From: Alphaproteobacteria bacterium
GTDB taxonomy: Bacteria > Myxococcota_A > UBA796 > GCA-2862545
Assembly: GCA_020632925.1 (NCBI GenBank)
Contig: JACKER010000009.1
Location: 1-64,000 of the forward strand
DNA length: 64,000 nucleotides
Reading direction: 5' to 3'
Shown here: positions 8,756 to 17,221 of the stretch, one piece after another
Numbering within the stretch: the stretch's first letter is position 1
Layout: every line of letters starts with the position of its first letter
Position numbers and translations under genes: made by a program
The notes under the pieces: model-generated
The model's input: only the letters and a program-made list of their open reading frames with translations
What the model was told of the DNA's origin: nothing
Database searches by the model: none

Positions 8756-9196
8756 TCAGCGCAGGGCGCCGTCCGGCGTCAGCGCTGCGGTCGACGAAAA
8801 GGACAGCGGGACCGACAGATCCGTGCCCGGGATCGGTATCACGACGGCCCATTCGCAGCGGACCTGCCGCGCGCCGCCCTCGGTGAGCAGGAGGCAGTCG
8901 TCGTCGCCCACGTTCATGCCGATCTGCTGATCGTCCAGCTCGAACTCGAGGCGCTCGCGGGCCTTCTGCTCCCCGAAGTCCCGCCAGTCGAGCGCGACCA
9001 CCCGCACGATGCGATCCAGGCGCCAGTCGTCCCGCACGTACGGTGCGACCAGCGCGACCGGGAGCGCGATCGCTGCCAACGCCCCGATGACCACCCCGAT
9101 GGCCAGCCGGCGCAGCCAGGGACGCCGGGGAGCGACGAGCTCCTGCTCCTCGACGAGACCGTCGTCGGAAGCGGGCGCGCTCGTCTCCGGGTCCAC
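8756..9196 (-). CDS. Small single-pass membrane protein, unknown function
   Basis: A 146-residue protein I do not recognise. An acidic N-terminal segment is followed by RRPWLRRLAIG and one hydrophobic helix (about residues 30-52), then a mostly beta-like soluble domain containing DWRLDRIVRVVALDWRDFG and CEWAVVIPIPG. The positive-inside pattern puts the C-terminal domain outside the cytoplasm. GTG 9196 lies one base past the lepA stop, so translation probably depends on lepA. It is placed between lepA and greA in the same operon. Confidence 0.7.
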   Translation of the reverse strand: MDPETSAPASDDGLVEEQELVAPRRPWLRRLAIGVVIGALAAIALPVALVAPYVRDDWRLDRIVRVVALDWRDFGEQKARERLEFELDDQQIGMNVGDDDCLLLTEGGARQVRCEWAVVIPIPGTDLSVPLSFSSTAALTPDGALR

Positions 9197-9197
9197 G

Positions 9198-11003
<1,806 letters not shown>

Positions 11004-11069
11004 TTCAGATCACTCCGGCGGCCTTCCGTCTATGCCGTCCGGGCGCTGCCGACGAGAGCGCGGACGTGC

Positions 11070-11097
11070 TTGCCACGTGGCCCGCGGGCCGATAAGC
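11070..11097 (+). promoter_or_regulatory. Possible promoter for rpsT
   Basis: TTGCCA (11070-11075) resembles a -35 box, and GATAAGC (11091-11097) could supply the -10 with a 15-17 nt spacer. It would give a leader of about 25 nt before rpsT. The match is only partial, so this is tentative. Confidence 0.25.
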
Positions 11098-11125
11098 CCC
11101 CCGGGTCATTTTCTCGGAGTCAGAC

Positions 11126-11389
11126 GTGGCGAACCACAAGGATGCAGCGAAGCGGGCAGGTCAGGCCATCAAGCGCCGGGCCCGGAACCGGGCCGATCGC
11201 ACTCGGATGCGCAACCAGATCGCGGCCCTCCGCACCTCGCTGACCGGCAAGGACGGCGACGCGCAGCAGAGCGACTTCCGCGAGGCGGTGAGCGTCATCC
11301 AGAAGCTCGCGGCCAAGGGCGTCATCCATCGGAACCAGGCCGCCAGGCGCGTCAAGCGCCTCGCTGCCGCGGTGAAGAAGGCCCAGTAG
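11126..11389 (+). CDS. rpsT: 30S ribosomal protein S20
   Basis: An 87-residue basic, helical protein that binds the 5' domain of 16S rRNA during 30S assembly. The sequence ANHKDAAKRAGQAIKRRARN at the N-terminus, then KGVIHRNQAARRVKRLAAAV near the end, is characteristic. The start is GTG 11126 with GGAG 7 nt upstream. It diverges from lepA and is followed 15 nt later by a RIO-type kinase, so a co-transcribed ribosome-related pair is likely. Confidence 0.97.
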   Translation: MANHKDAAKRAGQAIKRRARNRADRTRMRNQIAALRTSLTGKDGDAQQSDFREAVSVIQKLAAKGVIHRNQAARRVKRLAAAVKKAQ

Positions 11390-11404
11390 CTCCGGCGGCG
11401 GCTC

Positions 11405-12472
11405 GTGCGCGTCCCAACGGAGCTCGAGCCGCTCGTCGACCAAGGTGTGGTCGATGAGGTCGTCCGCCCGCTCATGAGCGGGAAGGAGGCGCAGGTCTTT
11501 GTCGTGCGCTCGCGCGGCGAGACGCTCATCGCCAAGCTGTACAAGGCCTCCGAGAACCGCTCGTTCAAGCACCGCTCCCAGTACGTCGAGGGGCGCAAGG
11601 TGCGGAACAGTCGCGACCAGCGCGCGATGGAGCGGAAGTCGCGGTACGGCAAGGAGCAGGTCGAGCAGGCCTGGCGATCCGCCGAGGTGGACACGCTCTA
11701 TCGCCTGCGCGCCGCCGGTGTCCGCGTTCCCGAGCCGCGAGACTTCGTGGACGGCGTGCTCGTCATGGAGATGGTGGTCGACGAGCACGGCCGCCCCGCC
11801 CCTCGGCTGGCGGACGTGAACCTCCACCCCACCGAGGCCCAGGACCTCCTGCGGCAGCTGCTGTCGGAGATCGCGCGCATGCTCTGCGCGGGCGTGATCC
11901 ATGGCGACCTGTCGGACTTCAACATCCTGCTGGCAGCCGATGGCCCGGTGATCATCGACTTCCCGCAGGCGGTCGACGCGTCGGGGAACCCGCACGCCAA
12001 GCGCCTGCTGATCCGGGACGTGGACAACGTCGTCGGCTTCCTCTCGCGCTGGCTGCCGCACCTGCGGGGGAAGGCCTACGGCCAGCAGATGTGGGACCTG
12101 TGGACCCGCAACGCCCTGGATCCGGAGGCCGAGCTGGACGGTCGGTTCCGTCCGCAGCGCGCGCCGGACCGCAAGGAGAAGAGCCGCTCCCTGATGGAGG
12201 AGCTCGACGCGCTCACGCAGAAGTCGAAGGATCGTGCGGAGAGGCTGGGCGTAGCCGCGCGACCCGCCCGCGCACCGAAGTTCGTCGTCGAGGAACCGGC
12301 CGCCCCCTCCCCTCCTCCCGCCGAGGCGTCCAGCGGGGACAAGAAGAAGCGGAAGCGGCGGCGCAAGAAGAAGCCGACCGGCGAGGTCGAGACGGCGCCG
12401 GTCGTCGAGGCGGCCGCGGAGGACGACGACGCCGTGTTCGACGACCTCGACGCGCTCCTCAGCACCGACTGA
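11405..12472 (+). CDS. RIO-family atypical Ser/Thr kinase
   Basis: A 355-residue protein with a RIO kinase domain (about 1-235) and a long disordered tail. Visible: SGKEAQVFVVRSRGETLIAK (nucleotide loop plus Lys), a flexible basic insert with YVEGRKVRNSRDQRAMERKS typical of RIO proteins, VIHGDLSDFNILL (catalytic loop HGDLSxxN) and VIIDFPQAVD (metal-binding IDF). The tail holds KKKRKRRRKKK and an acidic end. RIO kinases act in ribosome maturation in archaea and eukaryotes; bacterial members are less understood. Its place after rpsT supports a ribosome-linked role, which remains inference. It starts at GTG 11405 without a clear Shine-Dalgarno. Confidence 0.88.
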   Translation: MRVPTELEPLVDQGVVDEVVRPLMSGKEAQVFVVRSRGETLIAKLYKASENRSFKHRSQYVEGRKVRNSRDQRAMERKSRYGKEQVEQAWRSAEVDTLYRLRAAGVRVPEPRDFVDGVLVMEMVVDEHGRPAPRLADVNLHPTEAQDLLRQLLSEIARMLCAGVIHGDLSDFNILLAADGPVIIDFPQAVDASGNPHAKRLLIRDVDNVVGFLSRWLPHLRGKAYGQQMWDLWTRNALDPEAELDGRFRPQRAPDRKEKSRSLMEELDALTQKSKDRAERLGVAARPARAPKFVVEEPAAPSPPPAEASSGDKKKRKRRRKKKPTGEVETAPVVEAAAEDDDAVFDDLDALLSTD

Positions 12473-12475
12473 CGA

Positions 12476-12510
12476 GGGCTACGAGCTACGGGCTACGGGC
12501 TACGAGCCAC
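12476..12510. repeat. Tandem heptamer array, GGGCTAC type (5 units)
   Basis: Five contiguous 7-bp units start four bases after the RIO kinase stop: GGGCTAC, GAGCTAC, GGGCTAC, GGGCTAC, GAGCCAC. Together with 12807-12862 they form an inverted pair of imperfect arrays, since GTAGCCC is the complement of GGGCTAC. Confidence 0.75.
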
Positions 12511-12565
12511 CGACCCTGCCGAGCACGGCATGCGGCGTCGAACGTGCGCGGCGGAGCGAGGCAGC

Positions 12566-12672
12566 CACTCCGGACGATTCTCGGCCTCCACGGCCCGCAG
12601 TGACGGGGCCTGGTGGAGCATGGCCGCCCGAGAGAGCGCAGCGTATGCGCCTTTCCCGTCCTCACGCACGAC
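12566..12672. repeat. Hairpin-rich dispersed repeat, copy A
   Basis: Matches 38134-38251 (copy B) with substitutions and about 11 nt of length difference. Shared blocks are CACTCCGG.CGATTCTCGGCC, CGGCCCGCAGT, CGAGAGAGCG and CCTCACGCACGAC. Structures visible here: 12572-12586 (GGACGA/TCGGCC, one mismatch), 12592-12610 (GGCCC/GGGCC) and 12636-12650 (GCGCA/TGCGC) followed by CTTT, like an intrinsic terminator. Confidence 0.8.
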
Positions 12673-12806
12673 GGAGTCGGCCCTGATCGAGCAGGGCGAT
12701 TATCGGCCTCCACTGCCAATAGGCACGGGTCTGGAGGTTGACTCGACGGCCGGTACGCCCACAGGCAGGCGTCGGCGGCGCTCGGCGGGCAACGGACTCA
12801 TGGCTA

Positions 12807-12862
12807 CCAGCCCGTAGCACGTAGCCCGCAGCCCGCAGCCCGGAGCCCGGGGCCCGGGGCCC
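12807..12862. repeat. Tandem heptamer array, GTAGCCC type (8 units)
   Basis: Eight contiguous 7-bp units: CCAGCCC, GTAGCAC, GTAGCCC, GCAGCCC, GCAGCCC, GGAGCCC, GGGGCCC, GGGGCCC. The units drift gradually in their first three bases while xxxGCCC is kept. They are opposite in orientation to the array at 12476-12510. Confidence 0.75.
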
Positions 12863-12935
12863 CGAGGTAGGGTGGACGCGGATCGACGCGATCGCCTTTT
12901 CTGCTCCGCGGCCATCGCGGGTCCAACGGACGAGC

Positions 12936-13463
12936 ATGGAACTCACCGACACCGAGGTCGAACAGCTCTACCACCGGTACGCCCACGTCCTCTTCCACCG
13001 TTGCCGGTCCATCGTCCGGAACGATGAGGAGGCGTGGGACGCCGTCCACGAGACGTTCGCCAAGGTGATCCGGAACGCCGACACCTTCCGCCACCAATCG
13101 AGCCCGTTGACCTGGATGTACCGCATCTCCACCAACCACTGCCTCAACCAGGTCCGCAACCGCCGCGGGCGGGAGCGCAAGCACGAGGACCACGCGCAGG
13201 ACCTCGGCGCGGACCGGGTCGCGGTGCAGGACGACGAGGATCCTGACAAGGCGAGGATCCTCGCGCTGCTCGAGGACGCCGACGAGGAGACCCGCGCCTG
13301 CGTGGTCCACACCTACTTCGACGACTGCACCCGCGAGGAGGTCGCGCAGCTCGTCGGCTTGTCCGTCCCCACCGTGCGCAAGCGCGTCAACACCTTCCTG
13401 GACCACGCGCGCCGCGCGCTCGGGGTCGCCGTCCTCTTCCTCCTGCTCTGGAGGTGGTCGTGA
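12936..13463 (+). CDS. ECF-type RNA polymerase sigma factor
   Basis: A 175-residue group IV sigma factor. Region 2 spans about 8-75 (LYHRYAHVLFHRCRSIVRN, AWDAVHETFAKVIRN, PLTWMYRISTNHCLNQVRNR) and region 4 about 105-160 (CTREEVAQLVGLSVPTVRKR as the helix-turn-helix). The linker is rich in Asp/Glu. The last residues, VAVLFLLLWRWS, are hydrophobic, which is unusual for a soluble sigma factor; this tail is read across the start of the next gene. The stop overlaps the anti-sigma-like start (GTGA at 13460-13463). The -10/-35 specificity cannot be read from sequence alone. Confidence 0.93.
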   Translation: MELTDTEVEQLYHRYAHVLFHRCRSIVRNDEEAWDAVHETFAKVIRNADTFRHQSSPLTWMYRISTNHCLNQVRNRRGRERKHEDHAQDLGADRVAVQDDEDPDKARILALLEDADEETRACVVHTYFDDCTREEVAQLVGLSVPTVRKRVNTFLDHARRALGVAVLFLLLWRWS

Positions 13464-14194
13464 ACCTGTCCGACACCAACGAGGGCCAGCGCCCCAGCCG
13501 CCTGCTGCTCGGTCGGTACGCGAGCGGTGAGCTGTCGGCCGACGAGGCCGCCGCTCTCGAGGCCCGCCTGGACGACCGTGCCCGACAGATCCTCGCGGAG
13601 ATCGAGGCCGCGCGTACCCAGGTCCCCCCGCTCGATCTCGCCGCCCTTCGCGGCCGCGCGTCGGCGACGCCAGCCAACAACAACCGTTGGTACGGGCTCG
13701 CGACGCTGGCGCTGGCGGCCGTGGTGCTCGTGGTGTTCCTCGCCTTCGGGCGCCCACAGCCACAGGGTCCCGACATCCGCTTCCGCACGGGCGACACGCT
13801 GCAGGTCCATCGGCTCGACGGCCAGCGCCTCGTCCCCTACCAGCAGGGGGTGGCGGTGGGCTCGGGCGACGTGCTCGGCTTCAAGGTGGTCGCCACCGGC
13901 CACACCTCGGTCGTCGTGATGTCGGTGGACGGCAGCGGTCGCGTCCAGGTGTACTGGCCCGAGGAGGGAGGCGTGGCCGAGCCGATCGACGCGGACGGGC
14001 TGTTGGCCCTGCCGGGCTCCCTGACCCTGGACGACGCGCCGGGCCCCGAGCTCTTCGTCGCTGTGTTCGACACCGACGTGGCCGCTGCGCGGACGGCGCT
14101 CGAGCACGCGTGGCAGAGCGGAGGTCCCGCCGGCGTCCTCGACTGGGCAGGTGCGGCTGCCGGCGTCGACGCGGTGGAGGTCACCCGCCGATGA
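13460..14194 (+). CDS. Membrane anti-sigma-like protein
   Basis: A 244-residue protein with a cytoplasmic N-terminal helical domain (LLLGRYASGELSADEAAALE, residues 15-34), one transmembrane helix (about 77-97) and a beta-rich periplasmic domain (FRTGDTLQVHRLDG, VVVMSVDGSGRVQVYWPEEG) that resembles DUF4384-type sensing domains. The N-terminal part fits an anti-sigma domain but has no HxxxCxxC zinc motif. GTG 13460 is chosen because GGAGG lies 6-7 nt upstream and it overlaps the sigma stop; GTG 13454 is the alternative. Coupling to the sigma gene suggests it holds that sigma factor at the membrane, an inference. Confidence 0.8.
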   Translation: MNLSDTNEGQRPSRLLLGRYASGELSADEAAALEARLDDRARQILAEIEAARTQVPPLDLAALRGRASATPANNNRWYGLATLALAAVVLVVFLAFGRPQPQGPDIRFRTGDTLQVHRLDGQRLVPYQQGVAVGSGDVLGFKVVATGHTSVVVMSVDGSGRVQVYWPEEGGVAEPIDADGLLALPGSLTLDDAPGPELFVAVFDTDVAAARTALEHAWQSGGPAGVLDWAGAAAGVDAVEVTRR

Positions 14195-15747
14195 TCCTCG
14201 CGCTCGCCACCGCCGCGCTCGCGAACGAGTTCCGCTTCGGGCTGTTCGTGGGCAACGACGAGGGCCAGCCGGGCGACGTCGAGCTGATCTTCGCGGAGAC
14301 CGACGCCGCCAAGATGCGCGATCTGTTCGTGGAGTACGGCGGCATGAAGGCGGGCGACGCCGTGCTGCTCCAGGGGCGCACGGCGGGAGCCGTGGAGCAC
14401 GAGCTGAGCCGGCTCTCGAGCCAGATCCGCTCGGTGGTCGACGACGGACACGAGGCCACCCTCGTCTTCTACTACTCGGGACACGGCGACGCGGACTCGC
14501 TGCACCTCGGCACCACCCGCATCGAGCACGAGAACCTCAAGACGATGCTCGAGCACAGCGGGGCCCAGGTGCGCATCGCGATGCTGGACGCGTGCCAGTC
14601 CGGGGGCATGGTGCGCCACAAGGGTGGTGTTCGTGGCCCGGCCTTCGCCTTCGCCGAGCCCGAGGTGGAGTCGGTCCACGGGACGGCCATCCTCACGAGC
14701 TCGGCCGCGAGCGAGCTGTCCCAGGAGAGCACGGAGATCGGGGGTGGCTTCTTCACGCACTACCTCCACACCGCGCTCACCGGCGCCGCGGACCGCAACG
14801 GCGACGGTGAGGTCAGCCTCACCGAGGCGTACCTGTTCGTGCACACCGAGACCGCGTTCCGAACGCGCGATGCACCACAGGAGCAGACGCCGAGCTGGGA
14901 TCTCGACCTGGCGGGCGCGGGTGACGTGGTGCTCACCTCCCTCGAGGAGGCCAGCGCGCACGTCACGTTCCTCGGGGACCTCGAGGGCGAGTACGCCGTG
15001 TGGGACGCGGGCCACCACCGGTACGTCGCGCAGGTCGACGGCGAGTCGGCGTCCACGCTCGCGGTCCGCCCCGGGACCTACTACGTCCACAAGCGCATGA
15101 ACGGCTGGGTCGAGGAGGCCCGCTACGTCGTGCGCCGCGGCGAGACGCACTCGGTGCTGGCCGAGGACTTCCAGATCGTGACGTACGCCTCGGCCGCCTC
15201 GCGGGGTGACCTCGATCGCGCGGTCCGTCGCAGCAAGCTGCCCGACCTGTCGCTGGCCTTCCAGGTGGGCGCGCGCAGCTGGGGCACCGGCAACCAGGGC
15301 TTCGCCGCCTCCTACCTCGCGCCGCACGCGATCGGCGGGTTGCAGGCGACCTGGATGGGCTCCCGTCCGGCCTATGGGCGGGTGGATCTGCGGACGGGCG
15401 GCGCGAGCGGCGCCATCGAGATCGGCGGGCTCCCGGTCGAGGTCCGCCAGAGCACGTCGAGCCTCGGTGGGACGCTCGGTGTCGCCACCCCGCCGATGTT
15501 CTTCCGCGCCGGCGCGGGCGCTCGCGCGGTGGGCGTGCTCGTGTCGCGCACGCTCGAGGACTTCGGGCCCGACGCCCAGGCGCGCGCCAGCTTCGGGGCC
15601 GGGTGGGAGCTCTTCGCCGGCATCCAGCACGGTCGATTCGACGCGAACCTGCAGCTCGACTGGCAGACGGTGGTGATGAAGTGGGACGACAACCAGGGCT
15701 GGCCCTCGTACACCGACCTGTTGCTCTCGGCGGGCTGGCGCTTCTGA
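14191..15747 (+). CDS. Exported caspase-family (C14) peptidase with C-terminal beta domain
   Basis: A 518-residue protein. A very short signal-like segment (MILALATAALA) precedes a caspase fold: GLFVGNDEG, VFYYSGHGD with catalytic His98, and MLDACQSGG with catalytic Cys135. An EF-hand-like loop, DRNGDGEVSLTE, occupies 201-212, as in some bacterial caspases. Residues about 235-330 form a beta-rich region, and about 345-518 read as alternating amphipathic strands ending in LLLSAGWRF. The terminal Phe and strand pattern suggest an outer-membrane barrel or barrel-like domain. ATG 14191 overlaps the upstream stop (ATGA). Coupling to a sigma/anti-sigma pair suggests a stress-responsive envelope protease; its substrate is unknown. 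Confidence 0.85.
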   Translation: MILALATAALANEFRFGLFVGNDEGQPGDVELIFAETDAAKMRDLFVEYGGMKAGDAVLLQGRTAGAVEHELSRLSSQIRSVVDDGHEATLVFYYSGHGDADSLHLGTTRIEHENLKTMLEHSGAQVRIAMLDACQSGGMVRHKGGVRGPAFAFAEPEVESVHGTAILTSSAASELSQESTEIGGGFFTHYLHTALTGAADRNGDGEVSLTEAYLFVHTETAFRTRDAPQEQTPSWDLDLAGAGDVVLTSLEEASAHVTFLGDLEGEYAVWDAGHHRYVAQVDGESASTLAVRPGTYYVHKRMNGWVEEARYVVRRGETHSVLAEDFQIVTYASAASRGDLDRAVRRSKLPDLSLAFQVGARSWGTGNQGFAASYLAPHAIGGLQATWMGSRPAYGRVDLRTGGASGAIEIGGLPVEVRQSTSSLGGTLGVATPPMFFRAGAGARAVGVLVSRTLEDFGPDAQARASFGAGWELFAGIQHGRFDANLQLDWQTVVMKWDDNQGWPSYTDLLLSAGWRF

Positions 15748-16592
15748 CGACGGCAGGCTGCGGCGCGCCGATCTCGAACGAGCTCGTGCTGGAGGAGGCG
15801 GCGTTCCTCGCGGTCCTCCCCACGAGCGATCGGCTCGCTCCGCCGGAGGCCCTGCGCACCGCCCCCCAGGGTCCCGATCCGGTGCTGGCTGCGGGGCAGG
15901 CCGCTGCCGAGCGTTGGTTCGGGCTCGTGGAGCTCCCGATCGCGCTGGGGGACGCGCTGCGCGCCGAGGTGCCCGACGAGCGGACCACCGTGGCGCGTCG
16001 CTGGGCGCCGTTCGAGGTGGCCCAACAGATCGACGGCGACGTGCTCGGGGTCACGGGCAGCACGACCTCGTGGGCGTCGGCCGAGATCCTCCAGCTCGAC
16101 GACGGCTCCTTCGAGTGGACGGTGTCGCTGGCTGCCAGCCGCACCGACGACCCTCGGGCGATCGGGCACGGGACGCAGCAGGGCCGCCTGGGTGAGCAGG
16201 TCTGGGACCTGACCGCAGCGGCGGAGGCGCTGGGATCGGACGCGACCCCGGGTCAGCTCTCGTTGGACACGACCGATCCCGATCCGGAGGGCACCGCGGC
16301 TCGCCAGGTGGACGCGGACCTGCGACGCGGACCCGTCTCGGAGCCGTGGCAGCTGCTCGAGATCACGGGCATCGCCTTCGTGACGGACCTCGCGATCACC
16401 GAGGACGGGCTCGCCTGGCCGGCTGCGGCCACCGTCTTCCACGACGGCGCCGCCGGGATCGGCGCGGGCATCGTGCAGCAGGGCACGGCCGAGCTGTCGT
16501 TCACGGCCTGCTGGGACGGCGCGGGCACGACCGCCTCGCGCACCGGTGACCCAGGCATCGCCGAGGTCGCGGGGCCACCCTGCGGGCCCTGA
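15681..16592 (+). CDS. Lipoprotein of unknown function, last gene of the caspase operon
   Basis: About 303 residues. The frame carries a lipobox, LALLTTAGC, followed by a soluble domain rich in Asp and Thr. The start is uncertain: GTG 15681 gives MGRQPGLALVHRPVALGGLA plus the lipobox, and CTG 15699 gives a shorter signal. Either choice overlaps the caspase gene by about 50-67 nt, so translation is coupled. The body (AAERWFGLVELP, EVAQQIDGDVLGVTGSTTSW, EWTVSLAASRTDD) has no family I know. Two Cys near the C-terminus could pair. It ends 7 nt before the convergent CHAP-like gene. Confidence 0.7.
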   Translation: MGRQPGLALVHRPVALGGLALLTTAGCGAPISNELVLEEAAFLAVLPTSDRLAPPEALRTAPQGPDPVLAAGQAAAERWFGLVELPIALGDALRAEVPDERTTVARRWAPFEVAQQIDGDVLGVTGSTTSWASAEILQLDDGSFEWTVSLAASRTDDPRAIGHGTQQGRLGEQVWDLTAAAEALGSDATPGQLSLDTTDPDPEGTAARQVDADLRRGPVSEPWQLLEITGIAFVTDLAITEDGLAWPAAATVFHDGAAGIGAGIVQQGTAELSFTACWDGAGTTASRTGDPGIAEVAGPPCGP

Positions 16593-16599
16593 GGCGCCC

Positions 16600-17166
16600 T
16601 CAGCCGAGCGCGCGCGCCAGGTGGACGGTCCAGCCGCGCTCGATGCGCTCCCGGTGCACGCCCACACCGTCGGTCGCCCGCTGACTGGACCAGTAGGTGA
16701 GCCACCCGTCCCGGTGATCGAGGAAGACCACCGAGTGCCCCGACGGCGCCGCCAGGTCCGTGGTCCGCCAGAACTGGCACAGGTCCCCCGGTCGCGCCGT
16801 GCGCAGCGTCGTCCGGCGACCGAGCCCGCGCGAGACGAGCGCCTCGGCCGCGCCAGCGTGCCCCATCACCGGGCAGAACCAGTCGGCGAGCAGATCCCGC
16901 AGGTCCGACGGACCGACGCCGGTGAGCGACGGGCCGGCGTCGAGCCAGGCCTCGAACGTCACGCCACAGCAGAAGGTCGCGCCGTCGGGCGCCGCACGCG
17001 CGATCCGCTCCCCCTCCCAGAGCAGGTCGCGGGTGACGCCGTCGTGCAGCGGGTCGCGCGGATTGACGGCATCGGTCGGTCGCCTGGGCTCGGGGTCGAA
17101 CCGGTACCCGCCGCCGTGACGGAGGCGCATCGCCGCTGCCAGGATCTGCCCGCCGAGCGTCCGCAC
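16600..17166 (-). CDS. CHAP/NlpC-P60-like cysteine hydrolase, putative
   Basis: A 188-residue protein with the order of motifs found in papain-like amidases: ATFCCGVTFEAWL (Cys66/Cys67 as nucleophile), RPGDLCQFWR (the PGD turn, 126-128), and SGHSVVFLDHRDGWLTYWSS (His144). CHAP and NlpC/P60 enzymes usually cut peptidoglycan or amide bonds. No signal peptide is visible, so a cytoplasmic substrate or type VI-like export is possible. GTG 17166 is chosen because GGGGGGAACG precedes it. It diverges from a Ser/Thr kinase gene with about 55 nt between starts. Confidence 0.65.
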   Translation of the reverse strand: MRTLGGQILAAAMRLRHGGGYRFDPEPRRPTDAVNPRDPLHDGVTRDLLWEGERIARAAPDGATFCCGVTFEAWLDAGPSLTGVGPSDLRDLLADWFCPVMGHAGAAEALVSRGLGRRTTLRTARPGDLCQFWRTTDLAAPSGHSVVFLDHRDGWLTYWSSQRATDGVGVHRERIERGWTVHLARALG

Positions 17167-17221
17167 CGTTCCCCCCGAAGACCGGTCGAGGTGGTATCTT
17201 GCGGGTGGTGCTGGAGCATCC

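Larger units (their letters stand above)
12473..12935. other. 463-nt intergenic region with nested repeats
   Basis: The longest gap in the window. It contains a heptamer array, a hairpin-rich dispersed repeat, and an oppositely oriented heptamer array (each listed separately). Between 12863 and 12935 lies the leader of the ECF sigma gene, with TAGGGT at 12868 as a weak -10 candidate. Short open frames crossing the region have no ribosome-binding site and no recognisable protein. Confidence 0.7.

Noticed and set aside
12530..12817. Small open frame (95 codons) in the repeat region
   Set aside because: No ribosome-binding site, composition unlike neighbours, and it runs through the hairpin repeat.
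14191..16592. Caspase operon as a known anti-phage system
   Set aside because: No nucleotide cyclase, TIR, or gasdermin partner is present; sigma/anti-sigma coupling points to stress control instead.
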